Shown piece by piece: positions 44,767 to 54,422 of a stretch of 64,000 bases of DNA. Source of the DNA: CBDHHC01 sp965263345. GTDB lineage: Bacteria; Pseudomonadota; Alphaproteobacteria; Rhizobiales; CBDHHC01. Position numbers and translations under genes: made by a program. The notes beneath the pieces were generated by a model. It was not told where the DNA came from, made no database searches, and saw only the letters and a program-made list of their open reading frames with translations. Location of the stretch: positions 186,001 through 250,000 of the forward strand of contig CBDHHC010000016.1 in the NCBI GenBank assembly GCA_965263345.1, in the 5' to 3' direction. The first letter of the stretch is position 1; every line of letters begins with the position of its first letter.

Positions 44767-45867
44767 TTAATTGCTTAAGCCGTGTGTAATAACCTTGCGC
44801 ATAACACTTGGCAAAGCCTCTTCCATCACATTTGACCTTGGAACCCAGCGACACGTCTCAGGCTTTGCCCAAAGATTAAAAGATTGGTTCTCTTTGACAA
44901 ACGCCCGATACACTGAGAGCTCAAGTTTAAAATGTGTGAAAGTATGCATAACCACACCAGGGACCAAGAGCCAGTCACCTCTAACAGGAGCATACCCGGC
45001 AAGCTCTTTGTCAACAGGGCCTTCCTCAGTCCAGTCCGTTGAAGGAACCTCAATCATCCCTCCTAACAAACCATGGCGTGGCCGTTGGCGCAGCAACACC
45101 ATTCCATCTTCACGCATGGCAATAAATGCAATCCCCTTGCGAACAGGACGCTCTGCTTTAGGGATTCTCTTGGGAAGCTCGCCTTCAATACCTTTCGCAC
45201 GTCCATAACATTTCTCATGCAAGGGGCAAATCATACAGGATGGACGTTTTGGAGAACAAATCGTTGCCCCAAGATCCATCATAGCTTGCGCAAAATCACC
45301 CGGCCTTTCAATGGGCGTGAGAGCCTCAGCATATCTTTTAATTTCAGCTTTTGACTCTGGTAACGGATTTTCAATGGCAAACAAACGCGAAACCACCCGC
45401 TCAACATTTCCATCAACGACCGTCGCAGCTTGACCAAAGGCAATTGAAGCAATCGCAGCAGCAGTATAAGGACCAATACCTGGTAATTTAAGAAGCTCTT
45501 TTTCTTGCTTGGGGAAGGTTCCATTATAATCTTCCACAATCATGAGGGCACATGCATGTAAATTTCTGGCGCGAGAATAATACCCAAGCCCTGCCCAAGC
45601 TTTCAATACATCCTCAAGGTCCGCTTTTGCAAGATCTTCAACAGTGGGCCAGAATTCAAGAAACTTAAGGTAATAGGGTTGGACGGCTTTGACCGTAGTC
45701 TGTTGCAACATAATCTCTGACAACCAGACAGAGTAAGGATCAGCCATCTTACCTGGAGCAACCCGCCATGGAAGGTCACGTCGTGAACTGTCATACCAGG
45801 CCAACAACTTTTGAACATAATCATTAGACTGTTGCACTTCAGACACAGATAAATTTTCATTTAACAT
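44767..45867 (-). CDS. mutY: A/G-specific adenine DNA glycosylase
   Basis: 366 residues. MutY removes adenine paired with 8-oxoguanine. Motifs: 'DLPWRVAPGKMADPYSVWLS' in parts with 'EIMLQQTTV' (catalytic Glu), the helix-hairpin-helix 'LPGIGPYTAAAI', the catalytic Asp in 'VVDGNVERV' and the iron-sulfur cluster cysteines C-x6-C-x2-C-x5-C in 'CSPKRPSCMICPLHEKC'. The C-terminal Nudix-like domain (from about residue 230, 'AFIAMREDGMVLLRQRP') recognises the oxidised base. Divergent from a DUF721 gene, the usual alphaproteobacterial arrangement. Confidence 0.97.
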   Translation of the reverse strand: MLNENLSVSEVQQSNDYVQKLLAWYDSSRRDLPWRVAPGKMADPYSVWLSEIMLQQTTVKAVQPYYLKFLEFWPTVEDLAKADLEDVLKAWAGLGYYSRARNLHACALMIVEDYNGTFPKQEKELLKLPGIGPYTAAAIASIAFGQAATVVDGNVERVVSRLFAIENPLPESKAEIKRYAEALTPIERPGDFAQAMMDLGATICSPKRPSCMICPLHEKCYGRAKGIEGELPKRIPKAERPVRKGIAFIAMREDGMVLLRQRPRHGLLGGMIEVPSTDWTEEGPVDKELAGYAPVRGDWLLVPGVVMHTFTHFKLELSVYRAFVKENQSFNLWAKPETCRWVPRSNVMEEALPSVMRKVITHGLSN

Positions 45868-46031
45868 GAAGTTGCTCCAAGTTGCTACGAATCATTTATA
45901 GATCTTAAAGCGAGATTTAAAACGAATGAAGTTTTTTTACTTCTTTATCTCAATATTCCAGACCAAAGGGCGGATATACTTAAATAAAAAGTGTATAGGG
46001 TCTGAGATTTGCGGTTTTAAGAAAGTTTTAT

Positions 46032-46667
46032 ATGGCGAATATGCGCGGGGGAACTGGGCTGAAGCGTGGAGATATATACGGGGGTAATATTTCCACGCGC
46101 CCAGCTTCAGGTATGGGAAAACAATTTACCTCATCAGCAAGAGGACCTCAAAGTTTAGGGGCTCTCTTTCCCAAATTAACAAAGAAAATTTTTGAGAAAT
46201 ACGGTTTCTCAATGGTGCAGCTGGTAACAAACTGGCCCGCCATTGTCGGATCTGAACTTGCTCAATCAACACGGCCAGAAAAATTAAAATGGCCTCACCG
46301 CTCTAAAGATTACATAGACGATACGACTACAGATCAGTCTCAGTTTAAAAACGAGGAAGGCGCTACTCTTTTATTAAGAGTTGAAGGGCCAAGAAGTCTA
46401 GAAATTCAATTTGCGTCCAGCCAAATAATAGAACGTATCAATACATTTTATGGCTATAAAGCAATAACCAAAATACGTATTCTCCAAGCCCCACTGCCAA
46501 AACCTCATAATCAAATATCACGTCAAAATTCAAAACCAAGACAGGCAGATCCCGAAAATCTCACGAAAAACCTCTCAAAAATTGAAGATGAAGCCCTAAG
46601 AAAGGCTTTATATAGAATGGCACAAGGGGTAAAAGCGACAAAATTTGATAAAGATCAATCAGAGTAA
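46032..46667 (+). CDS. DUF721 (DciA-like) protein
   Basis: 211 residues. The DUF721 core is visible as 'WPAIVGSELAQSTRPEKLKW' (near residues 71-91), followed by an insertion and 'GATLLLRVEGPRSLEIQF', 'IIERINTFYGYKAITKIRIL'. DciA proteins help load the DnaB helicase in bacteria without DnaC; whether this alphaproteobacterial branch does so is an inference. The first 30 residues are Gly/Arg-rich and disordered. The gene precedes two DsbA-like genes and smc on the same strand. Confidence 0.85.
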   Translation: MANMRGGTGLKRGDIYGGNISTRPASGMGKQFTSSARGPQSLGALFPKLTKKIFEKYGFSMVQLVTNWPAIVGSELAQSTRPEKLKWPHRSKDYIDDTTTDQSQFKNEEGATLLLRVEGPRSLEIQFASSQIIERINTFYGYKAITKIRILQAPLPKPHNQISRQNSKPRQADPENLTKNLSKIEDEALRKALYRMAQGVKATKFDKDQSE

Positions 46668-46914
46668 ATCGGTTGTCCTATTTCCCTAAAGCATTATCAA
46701 CAGGATCAAAATACCTTGTATTAAAATGGAAAATTGACAAATAACGTTTTTTTTAATTGGTTTCCAGTAAGATTTGTCCTATTTACCAGCATAAATTGTT
46801 CTTTAAAGTATAGATTTTCTATTCTTTTATTCACATTTAAAAAAAATCATAGACCAAAAAGCAACCAAAGACGCAACAACATATGCTTTTATGGAAGAAA
46901 TCAGGAGTGTAAAC

Positions 46915-47589
46915 GTGCCAAAATATTCAATATATAATTCAGTTTTCTCTTCCCGCCGATCATTCATAATTGGTGGTGTTGCATCTTTAAGCTTAGCAGC
47001 TCTTGCTGGATGTGGTGAAACTGAAACAGAGAAAAAACCAAAACTGAAAAGTTCTAGTGAAAACCCAGCCTTTGAAGAAAATATTCTTGGCAACAAAGAG
47101 GCAACTGTGACACTTATTGAATATTCTTCAATGACATGCCCACACTGTGCCAATTTCCACAAAAATGCACTACCTGAACTGAAAAAGAAATATATCGAAA
47201 CCGGCAAGGTAAAATACATCATCAGAGAATTTCCACTTGATGTATACGCAACAGCGGCCTTCATGCTTGCAAGATGTGCTGGAAAAGACAAATATTTCCC
47301 GCTGGTCGAAGTACTTTATGAGCAACAATCACAGTGGGCTACTGAAAACCCAGTACCAAAACTTTTAGAAATCTCGAAACAAGCTGGCTTTACAAAAGAA
47401 AGTTTTGAAAAATGCTTGAGCAACAAAGAGCTTGAAAAAAATATTCTAAAAGTAAGAGAAACAGGTACTAAAGAATATGGTGTAAGCTCGACACCGACCT
47501 TCTTCATCAATGGAGAAAAATTCACCAAAGCTCATTCATTTGAAAACTTCCAACAAACAATTGATCCACTATTAGAAACGAAAAAGTAA
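46915..47589 (+). CDS. DsbA-family thioredoxin-fold lipoprotein 1
   Basis: About 224 residues from a GTG at 46915 that follows an AGGAG site; the ATG at 46891 has none. The N-terminus combines a twin-arginine-like motif ('SSRRSFI') with a lipobox ('LAGC'), so it may be a Tat-exported lipoprotein. The thioredoxin_4 domain starts at 'VTLIEYSSMTCPHCANFH' with active site CPHC, and the cis-Pro loop is 'SSTPTFFINGEKF'. Such proteins oxidise or reduce periplasmic cysteines. A paralogue follows after about 50 bp. Confidence 0.9.
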   Translation: MPKYSIYNSVFSSRRSFIIGGVASLSLAALAGCGETETEKKPKLKSSSENPAFEENILGNKEATVTLIEYSSMTCPHCANFHKNALPELKKKYIETGKVKYIIREFPLDVYATAAFMLARCAGKDKYFPLVEVLYEQQSQWATENPVPKLLEISKQAGFTKESFEKCLSNKELEKNILKVRETGTKEYGVSSTPTFFINGEKFTKAHSFENFQQTIDPLLETKK

Positions 47590-47640
47590 ATCATTTTTCA
47601 ATATCTCATGGGCGTTTTAAGTTTATAAGGGTAAATCCAA

Positions 47641-48372
47641 GTGCATAACCAGTCTGTCATAAAATATCTTATCATCACGATAGTGATTTCAATGATCACT
47701 GGTTGTGCAGGTTCAAATGCGCTTAAAATATCTCCTTCTAAATCATTTAGCTTCAGTGATGACTTTGATGAAGAAGATGACAAACCAAAATCAGACGTAT
47801 TCTTGGACGAAAATGGTTTGCCATCACATGCTGATTTAATGAAACCAGGACCTTTAGGCGAAAAATGGTTAGGCAATGAAAAAGCTCCAGTGACCATAAT
47901 CAAATATGCTTCCCTGACATGCCCTTATTGTCGAGCATTTGAATTGAAAACATTTAAATTCTTAAAGAAAAGATACATTGATACAGGGAAAGTAAGATAT
48001 ATTCTTCGTGAATTTCCTATAGGACATCAGTCTGGACATGCCACAGTAATTATGAGATGTATTGGTCAGAATGATACCAAAAAGTTTTTCAGCCTTTATA
48101 ACAAGTTCATTACACAGCAAAGAAGATGGGTATCTCAGGAAGTTCGCTTCGACCCAATCTTTAAAGTTGCCTCACAAGTGGGGATAACTCGTAAGAAATT
48201 TGACTCCTGCCTCAAGAATCAAAAGATTATGGATGGCTTAACATGGGTTAAACAAAGGGGGCGAAATTTAGGGGTATCAGGAACACCAACATTCTTTATA
48301 AATGGTAAAAAACATCGATCAGTTCTAACAATACAAGAAATACAACAATTGATTGATCCACATTTAAGTTAA
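47641..48372 (+). CDS. DsbA-family thioredoxin-fold lipoprotein 2
   Basis: 243 residues from a GTG with an AAGGG site upstream. The Sec signal ends in the lipobox 'ITGC' (Cys near 22). After an acidic linker ('SDDFDEEDDK') the thioredoxin domain has active site CPYC in 'SLTCPYCRAFE' and cis-Pro loop 'SGTPTFFINGKKH'. Parallel segments to the preceding gene, such as 'YIDTGKVRYILREFP', show a tandem duplication. The mid-region 'CIGQNDTKKFFSLYNKF' matches the same class. The pair sits between DUF721 and smc, where relatives usually have one DsbA gene. Confidence 0.9.
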   Translation: MHNQSVIKYLIITIVISMITGCAGSNALKISPSKSFSFSDDFDEEDDKPKSDVFLDENGLPSHADLMKPGPLGEKWLGNEKAPVTIIKYASLTCPYCRAFELKTFKFLKKRYIDTGKVRYILREFPIGHQSGHATVIMRCIGQNDTKKFFSLYNKFITQQRRWVSQEVRFDPIFKVASQVGITRKKFDSCLKNQKIMDGLTWVKQRGRNLGVSGTPTFFINGKKHRSVLTIQEIQQLIDPHLS

Positions 48373-48606
48373 AGAAAACTGCATTAAGAGGTCATTTAAG
48401 ACCGCAGTTTGCTCCAAAAACACATAAAAAATGTGGAATATATAGAAAAACACCATATTCCGTTTCCGATATCAACCTTGTCGCATTATCTTATGAGGTT
48501 TATGGCTATTCCCAGGTTTTTTGACGAAAGAAGCAAAAGGCCAAACGATTTGGAAATAACTGTAACAATATGCGAAGCCTAAAGATCCCGATCAAGGAGT
48601 AATGAC

Positions 48607-51600
48607 GTGCATATAACCGGCCTGAGGTTGCTAGGCTTTAAATCATTTGTTGATCCAACTGAACTCGTTATTGCCGAAGGGCTAACAGGTGTCGTTGGCC
48701 CGAATGGATGTGGAAAGTCTAACTTGCTTGAGGCATTACGTTGGGTAATGGGGGAAACGTCTTACAAAACAATGCGTGCCTCTGCCATGGATGACGTGAT
48801 TTTTTCAGGCACTCAACATCGCCCAGCGCGAAACAGTGCTGAAGTTACTCTATTTCTGGATAATTCAAAACGCACAGCTCCTCCTGGCTTTAACGATTCT
48901 GATGTCTTGGAAATCACCCGGCGTATCGAACGTGAAGCAGGGTCAGCTTACAAAATTAATGGCAATGACGTAAGAGCCCGCGATGTACAATTGCTTTTCG
49001 CGGATGCCTCAACAGGTGCAAGATCTCCAGCTCTTGTTCAACAAGGTCAGATTGGGCAAATTGTAAATTCCAAGCCACAGGCAAGGCGGCGAATTCTGGA
49101 AGAAGCAGCTGGCATAACAGGCTTACACAGCCGGCGTCATGAAGCAGAACTCAGATTAAAAGCTGCAGAATCAAATCTCGCACGCTTACAGGATGTGATG
49201 GGCCAGCTTGGCTCCAGATTAAATAGCTTAAAACGCCAAGCCCGCCAGGCCCAGAGATACAAAGAGCTTTCAACCCAAATTCAACAATCAGAAGCCATCG
49301 CGTTTCATTTAAATTGGGTTGCAGCAGGCGAAAATGTCAATAAAGAAGAACACACACTTCAAGAAATTCTCAAAGAAGTCGGCTTACAAACACAAGCAGA
49401 GTCATCTGCTTTAAGAGCCCAAACAGAAACATCTGATGAATTACAACCTTTAAGAGACGAAGAAGCAACCAAGGCAGCTATTCTTCACCGCTTAAAGATG
49501 GAGCAGGAAAATCTTGATCAAGAAGAAGCCAGGTCTAACAAAAGAAAAGCTGAACTGGAAAAGCAGGTAGAAGAATTTGATCAAGATGTAAGCAGAGAAA
49601 ACAACCTGATCACCGAAGGTCAAGAAACCATCACAAGATTAGACCAGGAAGAAACACAACTTTCACAAGATATACAAGCAAGGTTTGACGCAGAATCTGG
49701 AGCAAGAGACATTCTAGAAAATGCTCAATCCGAATTAACAGATATTGAAGAAGAGCTCTCAAATCTCACAAGTCAAACAGCTGAACAAAGAGCAAATCAT
49801 AAGCAACTAGAACAAACAATCTTAGAACAAGACAGGCAATTAACTCGCCTTGTTGATCAGCAAAATAATGTTGTACAACAATATGAATCTCTTGGCGAAG
49901 CGCACTCAGAGCAAGAAAAGATTGCCGAACTTGCAACATCAGTTTCCCAACTTGCTGAACATGTCAGTGGGCTTGAGGAGCAAGTCCTTATATCTGAAGA
50001 AACATATTCTGAAGCCCTTGAGAAAGAGAAAGAAAAAGCTGAATTAGCAAATGCGGCAAAAATAAAATCAAGGCAGCTTGAAACAGAAATCAAAACTTTA
50101 GAAAAACTGCTAATCTCAACACCCTCAGGTGAATGGCCGCCAATTCTCGACCAAATCCAGGTCGAAACAGGTTATGAAAGAGCATTAGGAACAGCTCTTG
50201 GAGATGATCTTGAGGCCCCAGCCGATGATACAGCGCCCGTACATTGGCGTACAGTATCTGGACCGCATGATGCCCCCCTACCAGGAGGTGTGCAACCGCT
50301 TTCGGATTTTGTAAAAGCCCCTGATGAGCTTAAAAGACGTCTATCTCAAGTAGGTGTTGTCGAAGCTTCAATAGGCAAAAAACTCCAAGACCACTTATCA
50401 GCAGGTCAACGCCTTGTAAGTCTGCAAGGCGATTTATGGCGATGGGATGGATATAGCTCTGCTGCAGAAGCACCAACGACAGCAGCCAAACGACTAGAAG
50501 AGCGAAATCGCCTAGAAACACTAGAAACACAATTCACGTCTGTACAACAGGATTTTGAAAAACAAAATCATGAGCACAAAGAGATAGCAGAATTCGTTCG
50601 CAATGCGCAAACAGACGAAAAAAATGCCCGTAACTTATGGAGAACAGCACAATCGGAATTAGAGCGTGCTCGCCAAACCCTCACCAAAGCAGAACGTGAC
50701 AATCAGGAAAATGATAAAAAACTAGCAGCATTAGCCGAAACCAGAAGCCATGTCGAAAATTCCATTAAAGACGCAGAAAATCGGAAACATGAAGCTGAAC
50801 AGAAATTAAACTCTTTAGAACCAATTGCGGGACTGGAGAGCAAACTTCAGAATTTACAAAATATTGTTACGGAAAAACGATCCGCATACACAGATGCTCA
50901 GGCAACAGTTAAAGGCATTGAGCGTGAAGCTCGCTTACGTCAAGACCGTTTAAATACAATCAAACAAGAACGTGAGCGTTGGACCAAACGTATATCAAGC
51001 GCTGAAGTACAACTCGTCTCTTTAAATGAACGGGCAACAAAAAATAAAGAAGAACTCGAAGCCCTCAAAGAGTTACCTGAACAAATCGCTGAGCAAAGAG
51101 AAAAATTATTAAATGAAATTAGCCGCTCAGAAGAGGCGCGTAAAGAAGCAGCAGACCGATTGGCTGAGGCAGAAAACCTGTTAAACAACACCAACAACTC
51201 TTTGCGCGATATTCAGATAAAACTAACAAAAGCAAAAGAAGAAAGAGCACGAACAGAAGCACGTCTGGAAGCAGCCAGAGAACGTCGGACCGAACAAGCC
51301 AGACTCATTCGAGACTCTCTAAGTTGTGCCCCTGAGGACTGTTTACAACTGGCAGGCCTAGAAGAAGATGCTGAATTACCAGAAATTCGTGATGTAGAGT
51401 CAAGATTAACAAAACTTAAAATGGATCGAGAAAGACTAGGCGGCGTTAACCTTCGCGCTGAAGAAGAAGCAGCTGAGCTGTCAGAACAATTTGGTGGGAT
51501 GGAAAAGGAACGAGAAGACCTTGAACAGGCGATTTCTCGCTTAAGACAGGGCATTTCTTCACTCAACAAAGAGGGAAGAAAACGTCTTCTAGAGGCTTTT

Positions 51601-52062
51601 GAAGAAGTAAATAACCACTTCAAACGTCTGTTCACCACCCTTTTCGGAGGAGGAGAAGCTGAACTTAAATTTATTGAGTCTGATGATCCACTCGAAGCTG
51701 GCTTGGAAATTATTGCTAAACCACCAGGAAAGAAACCACAAGTTCTAACATTGTTATCAGGTGGTGAAAAAGCCTTAACGGCAATGTCGTTGATATTCGC
51801 CGTATTTTTAACGAACCCTTCGCCAATTTGTGTTCTTGATGAGGTAGACGCCCCGTTGGATGACTCAAACGTCAATCGATTCTGTACCTTACTTGAAGAT
51901 ATGGTACAAAATACTGATACGCGCTTCTTAACGATCACCCACCACCCCATGACCATGGCCCGCATGAACCGCTTATTCGGTGTAACGATGTCTGAACGAG
52001 GAGTTTCTCAACTAGTTTCTGTGGATTTAGCAACAGCTGCAAGCTTGAGAGAGGCAAGCTAA
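48607..52062 (+). CDS. smc: Chromosome segregation protein SMC
   Basis: 1151 residues, from a GTG with an AAGGAG site. The N-terminal ATPase half has 'LLGFKSFVDPTEL' and Walker A 'VGPNGCGKSN' (near 32-41). Long coiled coils flank a hinge region near residues 500-620, which starts with 'GYERALGTALGDDLEA'. The C-terminal half carries the signature 'LLSGGEKALTAMSLIFAVF' (near 1050) and Walker B 'ICVLDEVDAPLDD' (near 1075), with the D-loop and 'TITHHPMTMARMNRLFGVTM' in parts. SMC with ScpA/ScpB compacts and separates chromosomes; those partners are not in the window. Canonical size and layout. Confidence 0.97.
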   Translation: MHITGLRLLGFKSFVDPTELVIAEGLTGVVGPNGCGKSNLLEALRWVMGETSYKTMRASAMDDVIFSGTQHRPARNSAEVTLFLDNSKRTAPPGFNDSDVLEITRRIEREAGSAYKINGNDVRARDVQLLFADASTGARSPALVQQGQIGQIVNSKPQARRRILEEAAGITGLHSRRHEAELRLKAAESNLARLQDVMGQLGSRLNSLKRQARQAQRYKELSTQIQQSEAIAFHLNWVAAGENVNKEEHTLQEILKEVGLQTQAESSALRAQTETSDELQPLRDEEATKAAILHRLKMEQENLDQEEARSNKRKAELEKQVEEFDQDVSRENNLITEGQETITRLDQEETQLSQDIQARFDAESGARDILENAQSELTDIEEELSNLTSQTAEQRANHKQLEQTILEQDRQLTRLVDQQNNVVQQYESLGEAHSEQEKIAELATSVSQLAEHVSGLEEQVLISEETYSEALEKEKEKAELANAAKIKSRQLETEIKTLEKLLISTPSGEWPPILDQIQVETGYERALGTALGDDLEAPADDTAPVHWRTVSGPHDAPLPGGVQPLSDFVKAPDELKRRLSQVGVVEASIGKKLQDHLSAGQRLVSLQGDLWRWDGYSSAAEAPTTAAKRLEERNRLETLETQFTSVQQDFEKQNHEHKEIAEFVRNAQTDEKNARNLWRTAQSELERARQTLTKAERDNQENDKKLAALAETRSHVENSIKDAENRKHEAEQKLNSLEPIAGLESKLQNLQNIVTEKRSAYTDAQATVKGIEREARLRQDRLNTIKQERERWTKRISSAEVQLVSLNERATKNKEELEALKELPEQIAEQREKLLNEISRSEEARKEAADRLAEAENLLNNTNNSLRDIQIKLTKAKEERARTEARLEAARERRTEQARLIRDSLSCAPEDCLQLAGLEEDAELPEIRDVESRLTKLKMDRERLGGVNLRAEEEAAELSEQFGGMEKEREDLEQAISRLRQGISSLNKEGRKRLLEAFEEVNNHFKRLFTTLFGGGEAELKFIESDDPLEAGLEIIAKPPGKKPQVLTLLSGGEKALTAMSLIFAVFLTNPSPICVLDEVDAPLDDSNVNRFCTLLEDMVQNTDTRFLTITHHPMTMARMNRLFGVTMSERGVSQLVSVDLATAASLREAS

Positions 52063-52310
52063 CAGCGTTTAAAACATATATTATGACTAAAACCTCTGAT
52101 TATGTGACAATTAAGCGTCAGAAAATAATGAAACAATTTTTCTAAAGCTATGGCTGATTGCCGCATCTCATTGAATTTTAAAATTTATTATAAAAAACAA
52201 GCACATAACTCCACATCCACTGTCTTGACAGCTCTCTATCTCCGATCTAAGGTGCGCTAGCTCTGTAAGCAATAACTTATGTTGTAAAAACAGATGCATA
52301 GGCATCAATA
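52063..52310. promoter_or_regulatory. Region between smc and the ATP synthase F0 operon
   Basis: About 250 bases. No gene is visible. It should contain the promoter of the F0 operon. No clear hairpin terminator for smc was identified. Confidence 0.35.
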
Positions 52311-52688
52311 ATGACAAATTCAACTGGCGAGAATAACTCTCAGGATAAACAATCAAACTCAGATAACCGTTCAAATTTTGAGAAACGCTTATCAGATTTG
52401 AATGAAAAATTATCTGAGGCTAAAAGCAAAAATGAGCCAGACGTCACGCTTGATAATAAAAATGCCTATTCATATGCGTTTAGAATCGCTTCTGAGTTAA
52501 TCGCAGGCCCTGTCGTTGGGGCTTTTATTGGATATTGGTTAGATAGATTGTTTGGAACACAACCAATCTTTCTAATTGTTTTGTTATTTTTGGGATTTGC
52601 GGCTGGAATGGTGAATATTTTCCGTACCGCACAAGAAATGCAAAGAAAAAATTTAGAACATAGTAATAGAGATAATGATATCTCTTAA
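52311..52688 (+). CDS. atpI: ATP synthase protein I
   Basis: 125 residues. A hydrophilic, Asn/Ser/Lys-rich first half is followed by two membrane helices with the AtpI-type motifs 'ELIAGPVVGAFIGYWLDRLF' and 'FLIVLLFLGFAAGMVNIFRT', plus a charged tail. AtpI helps assemble the c-ring and is not part of the finished enzyme. First gene of the F0 operon, 41 bp before atpB. Confidence 0.92.
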   Translation: MTNSTGENNSQDKQSNSDNRSNFEKRLSDLNEKLSEAKSKNEPDVTLDNKNAYSYAFRIASELIAGPVVGAFIGYWLDRLFGTQPIFLIVLLFLGFAAGMVNIFRTAQEMQRKNLEHSNRDNDIS

Positions 52689-52729
52689 ATCTAATGTTGT
52701 GATTTGGAAGGTACGAAGGGGGAATTTAG

Positions 52730-53473
52730 GTGGCAGGACCTACAGACCAGTTTAAAGTGAAACCACTCGTTGATATTAATTTCAACGGTATTGATGCGTC
52801 TTTCACAAATTCTTCAGCCTTTATGGTCATCGCTTGCGTCGTAATTGGCGGCTTTTTAATGTTAAGCATGAGAGGACGCTCTCTCATTCCAAATCGAATG
52901 CAATCGATCGCTGAGATAAGTTATCAATTTGTGGCCAACATGGTGAGGGAAAATATTGGCAATGCCGGTATGAAATTCTTCCCATTCGTTTTCACATTAT
53001 TCTCATTCATTCTTGTCTGTAACATGCTTGGAATGATCCCATTCGCCTTCACAGTAACAAGCCATATCATAGTAACATTTGCGCTGGCACTTTTGGTTAT
53101 GCTAGTCGTAATACTTTATGGTATCTGGAAAAACGGCATTGGCTTCTTCAAGCTATTCGTACCAGACGTACCAATCTGGTTATTACCAATTTTGGTACCT
53201 ATTGAAATTATCTCATTCTTATCCCGCCCAGTAAGTTTATCAGTTCGTTTGTTCGCAAATATGTTAGCAGGACATATAACACTGAAAATTTTCGCAGGAT
53301 TTATCGTAAGCATGGGGTCACTAGGATTTCTAGGAGTAATAGGAGCAGTCCTCCCTTTACTTATGACCTTAGCTTTAACAGCACTTGAAATTCTTGTTGC
53401 ATTCTTACAAGCATTTGTATTTGCAACACTAACATGTTTGTATCTGCATGATGCAGAACATCCAGGTCATTAA
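52730..53473 (+). CDS. atpB: ATP synthase F0 subunit a
   Basis: 247 residues from a GTG with a GAAGGGGG site. Subunit a forms the proton half-channels beside the c-ring. The essential Arg is in 'SLSVRLFANMLAGHITLKI', and 'FSFILVCNMLGMIPFAF' and 'LTALEILVAFLQAFVFATLT' are typical. Multiple membrane helices. Sits between atpI and atpE, as in other alphaproteobacteria, whose F0 and F1 genes are in separate operons; F1 genes are not in this window. Confidence 0.97.
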   Translation: MAGPTDQFKVKPLVDINFNGIDASFTNSSAFMVIACVVIGGFLMLSMRGRSLIPNRMQSIAEISYQFVANMVRENIGNAGMKFFPFVFTLFSFILVCNMLGMIPFAFTVTSHIIVTFALALLVMLVVILYGIWKNGIGFFKLFVPDVPIWLLPILVPIEIISFLSRPVSLSVRLFANMLAGHITLKIFAGFIVSMGSLGFLGVIGAVLPLLMTLALTALEILVAFLQAFVFATLTCLYLHDAEHPGH

Positions 53474-53543
53474 TCATTGGCTAATTTTTTATATCTGAAA
53501 CTATTCGGAACAGTTTAAGAATTAAATCTAAAGGAGCTTTAAA

Positions 53544-53771
53544 ATGGATCCAATCGCAGCAAAATACATTGGTGCAGGAATCGCTTGTCTAGGTATGGGT
53601 TTAGCAGCACTAGGTCTAGGAAACATCTTCGGTAACTTCCTACAAGGTGCACTTCGCAACCCATCTGCAGCACCTGGTCAGTTTACAAACCTACTACTAG
53701 GTTTCGCATTGACAGAGGCCCTAGGCATCTTCGCATTCCTAATCGCAATCATGCTACTATTCGTTGTATAA
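53544..53771 (+). CDS. atpE: ATP synthase F0 subunit c
   Basis: 75 residues forming a helical hairpin. The first helix has the Gly-repeat 'GAGIACLGMGLAALGLGNIF', the polar loop is 'LRNPSA', and the second helix has 'FALTEALGIFAFLIAIMLL' with the proton-carrying Glu in 'TEALG'. A clear AAAGGAG site precedes the ATG. The gene has different codon use from neighbours (many CTA leucines and GCA alanines), as often seen for this very highly expressed subunit. Confidence 0.98.
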   Translation: MDPIAAKYIGAGIACLGMGLAALGLGNIFGNFLQGALRNPSAAPGQFTNLLLGFALTEALGIFAFLIAIMLLFVV

Positions 53772-53854
53772 TTTAACGAACGAATTGAAATTTTCAGGAC
53801 CGCAAAGCTGGCTATCATTAGCCAGCCAATAGGTGCAGAAATTAGGAATATGTG

Positions 53855-54403
53855 ATGGCAGCTGGAAATAAAACATCTCACGGCGCTCATTCTGAAGTGC
53901 CACATAAGCCAAACTTCCCACCGTTTGACCAGACAACATTCAGTTCTCAGCTTGTTTGGTTGGCCATCTGTTTTGTGGCGTTATATCTGTTTTTATCACG
54001 AATTGCTTTGCCAAGAGTATCGACTCTGATTGAGCAAAGAAGTGATCGTATTTCAAGAGATCTTGATGAAGCAACAAGATTGAAAGACGAAACAGAAAAA
54101 GCAATTGCCACATATGAGCAAGCTCTCGCAGAAGCGCGTTCCAAAGCACACAGCATCGCTCAAGAGACAAGAGACACTCTGCAATCTGAAGTGAACAAGG
54201 AAAAAGCGGAAGTTGAACAACAAATTGCTCAAAAACTTGAAGAAGCAGAATCACGCATAACTGCCTCAAAACAGGCCGCTTTAGCAAAAGTGAACGACAT
54301 TGCCTCCGAAACAACATCAGCTTTGGTTGATAAGCTTGTCTCGATGAATGTCAGTGCGGATGATATTAACGAAGCCGTAAACGCTTCTATCAAATCAAGT
54401 TAA
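53855..54403 (+). CDS. ATP synthase F0 subunit b'
   Basis: About 182 residues from the ATG at 53855 (a GTG directly before it is an alternative). One N-terminal membrane helix ('SQLVWLAICFVALYLFLSRI') is followed by 'ALPRVSTLIEQRSDRISRDL' and a long charged helix that forms the stator stalk with subunit b. The presence of both b' and b is typical of alphaproteobacteria and photosynthetic lineages. It follows atpE and precedes atpF by 19 bp. Confidence 0.94.
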   Translation: MAAGNKTSHGAHSEVPHKPNFPPFDQTTFSSQLVWLAICFVALYLFLSRIALPRVSTLIEQRSDRISRDLDEATRLKDETEKAIATYEQALAEARSKAHSIAQETRDTLQSEVNKEKAEVEQQIAQKLEEAESRITASKQAALAKVNDIASETTSALVDKLVSMNVSADDINEAVNASIKSS

Positions 54404-54422
54404 GTACTAGAGGAACGAAACA

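Noticed and set aside
51213..51965. 250-codon minus-strand open frame
   Set aside because: Antisense shadow of smc; the Ser/Arg-rich composition is typical of reading a coiled-coil gene backwards.
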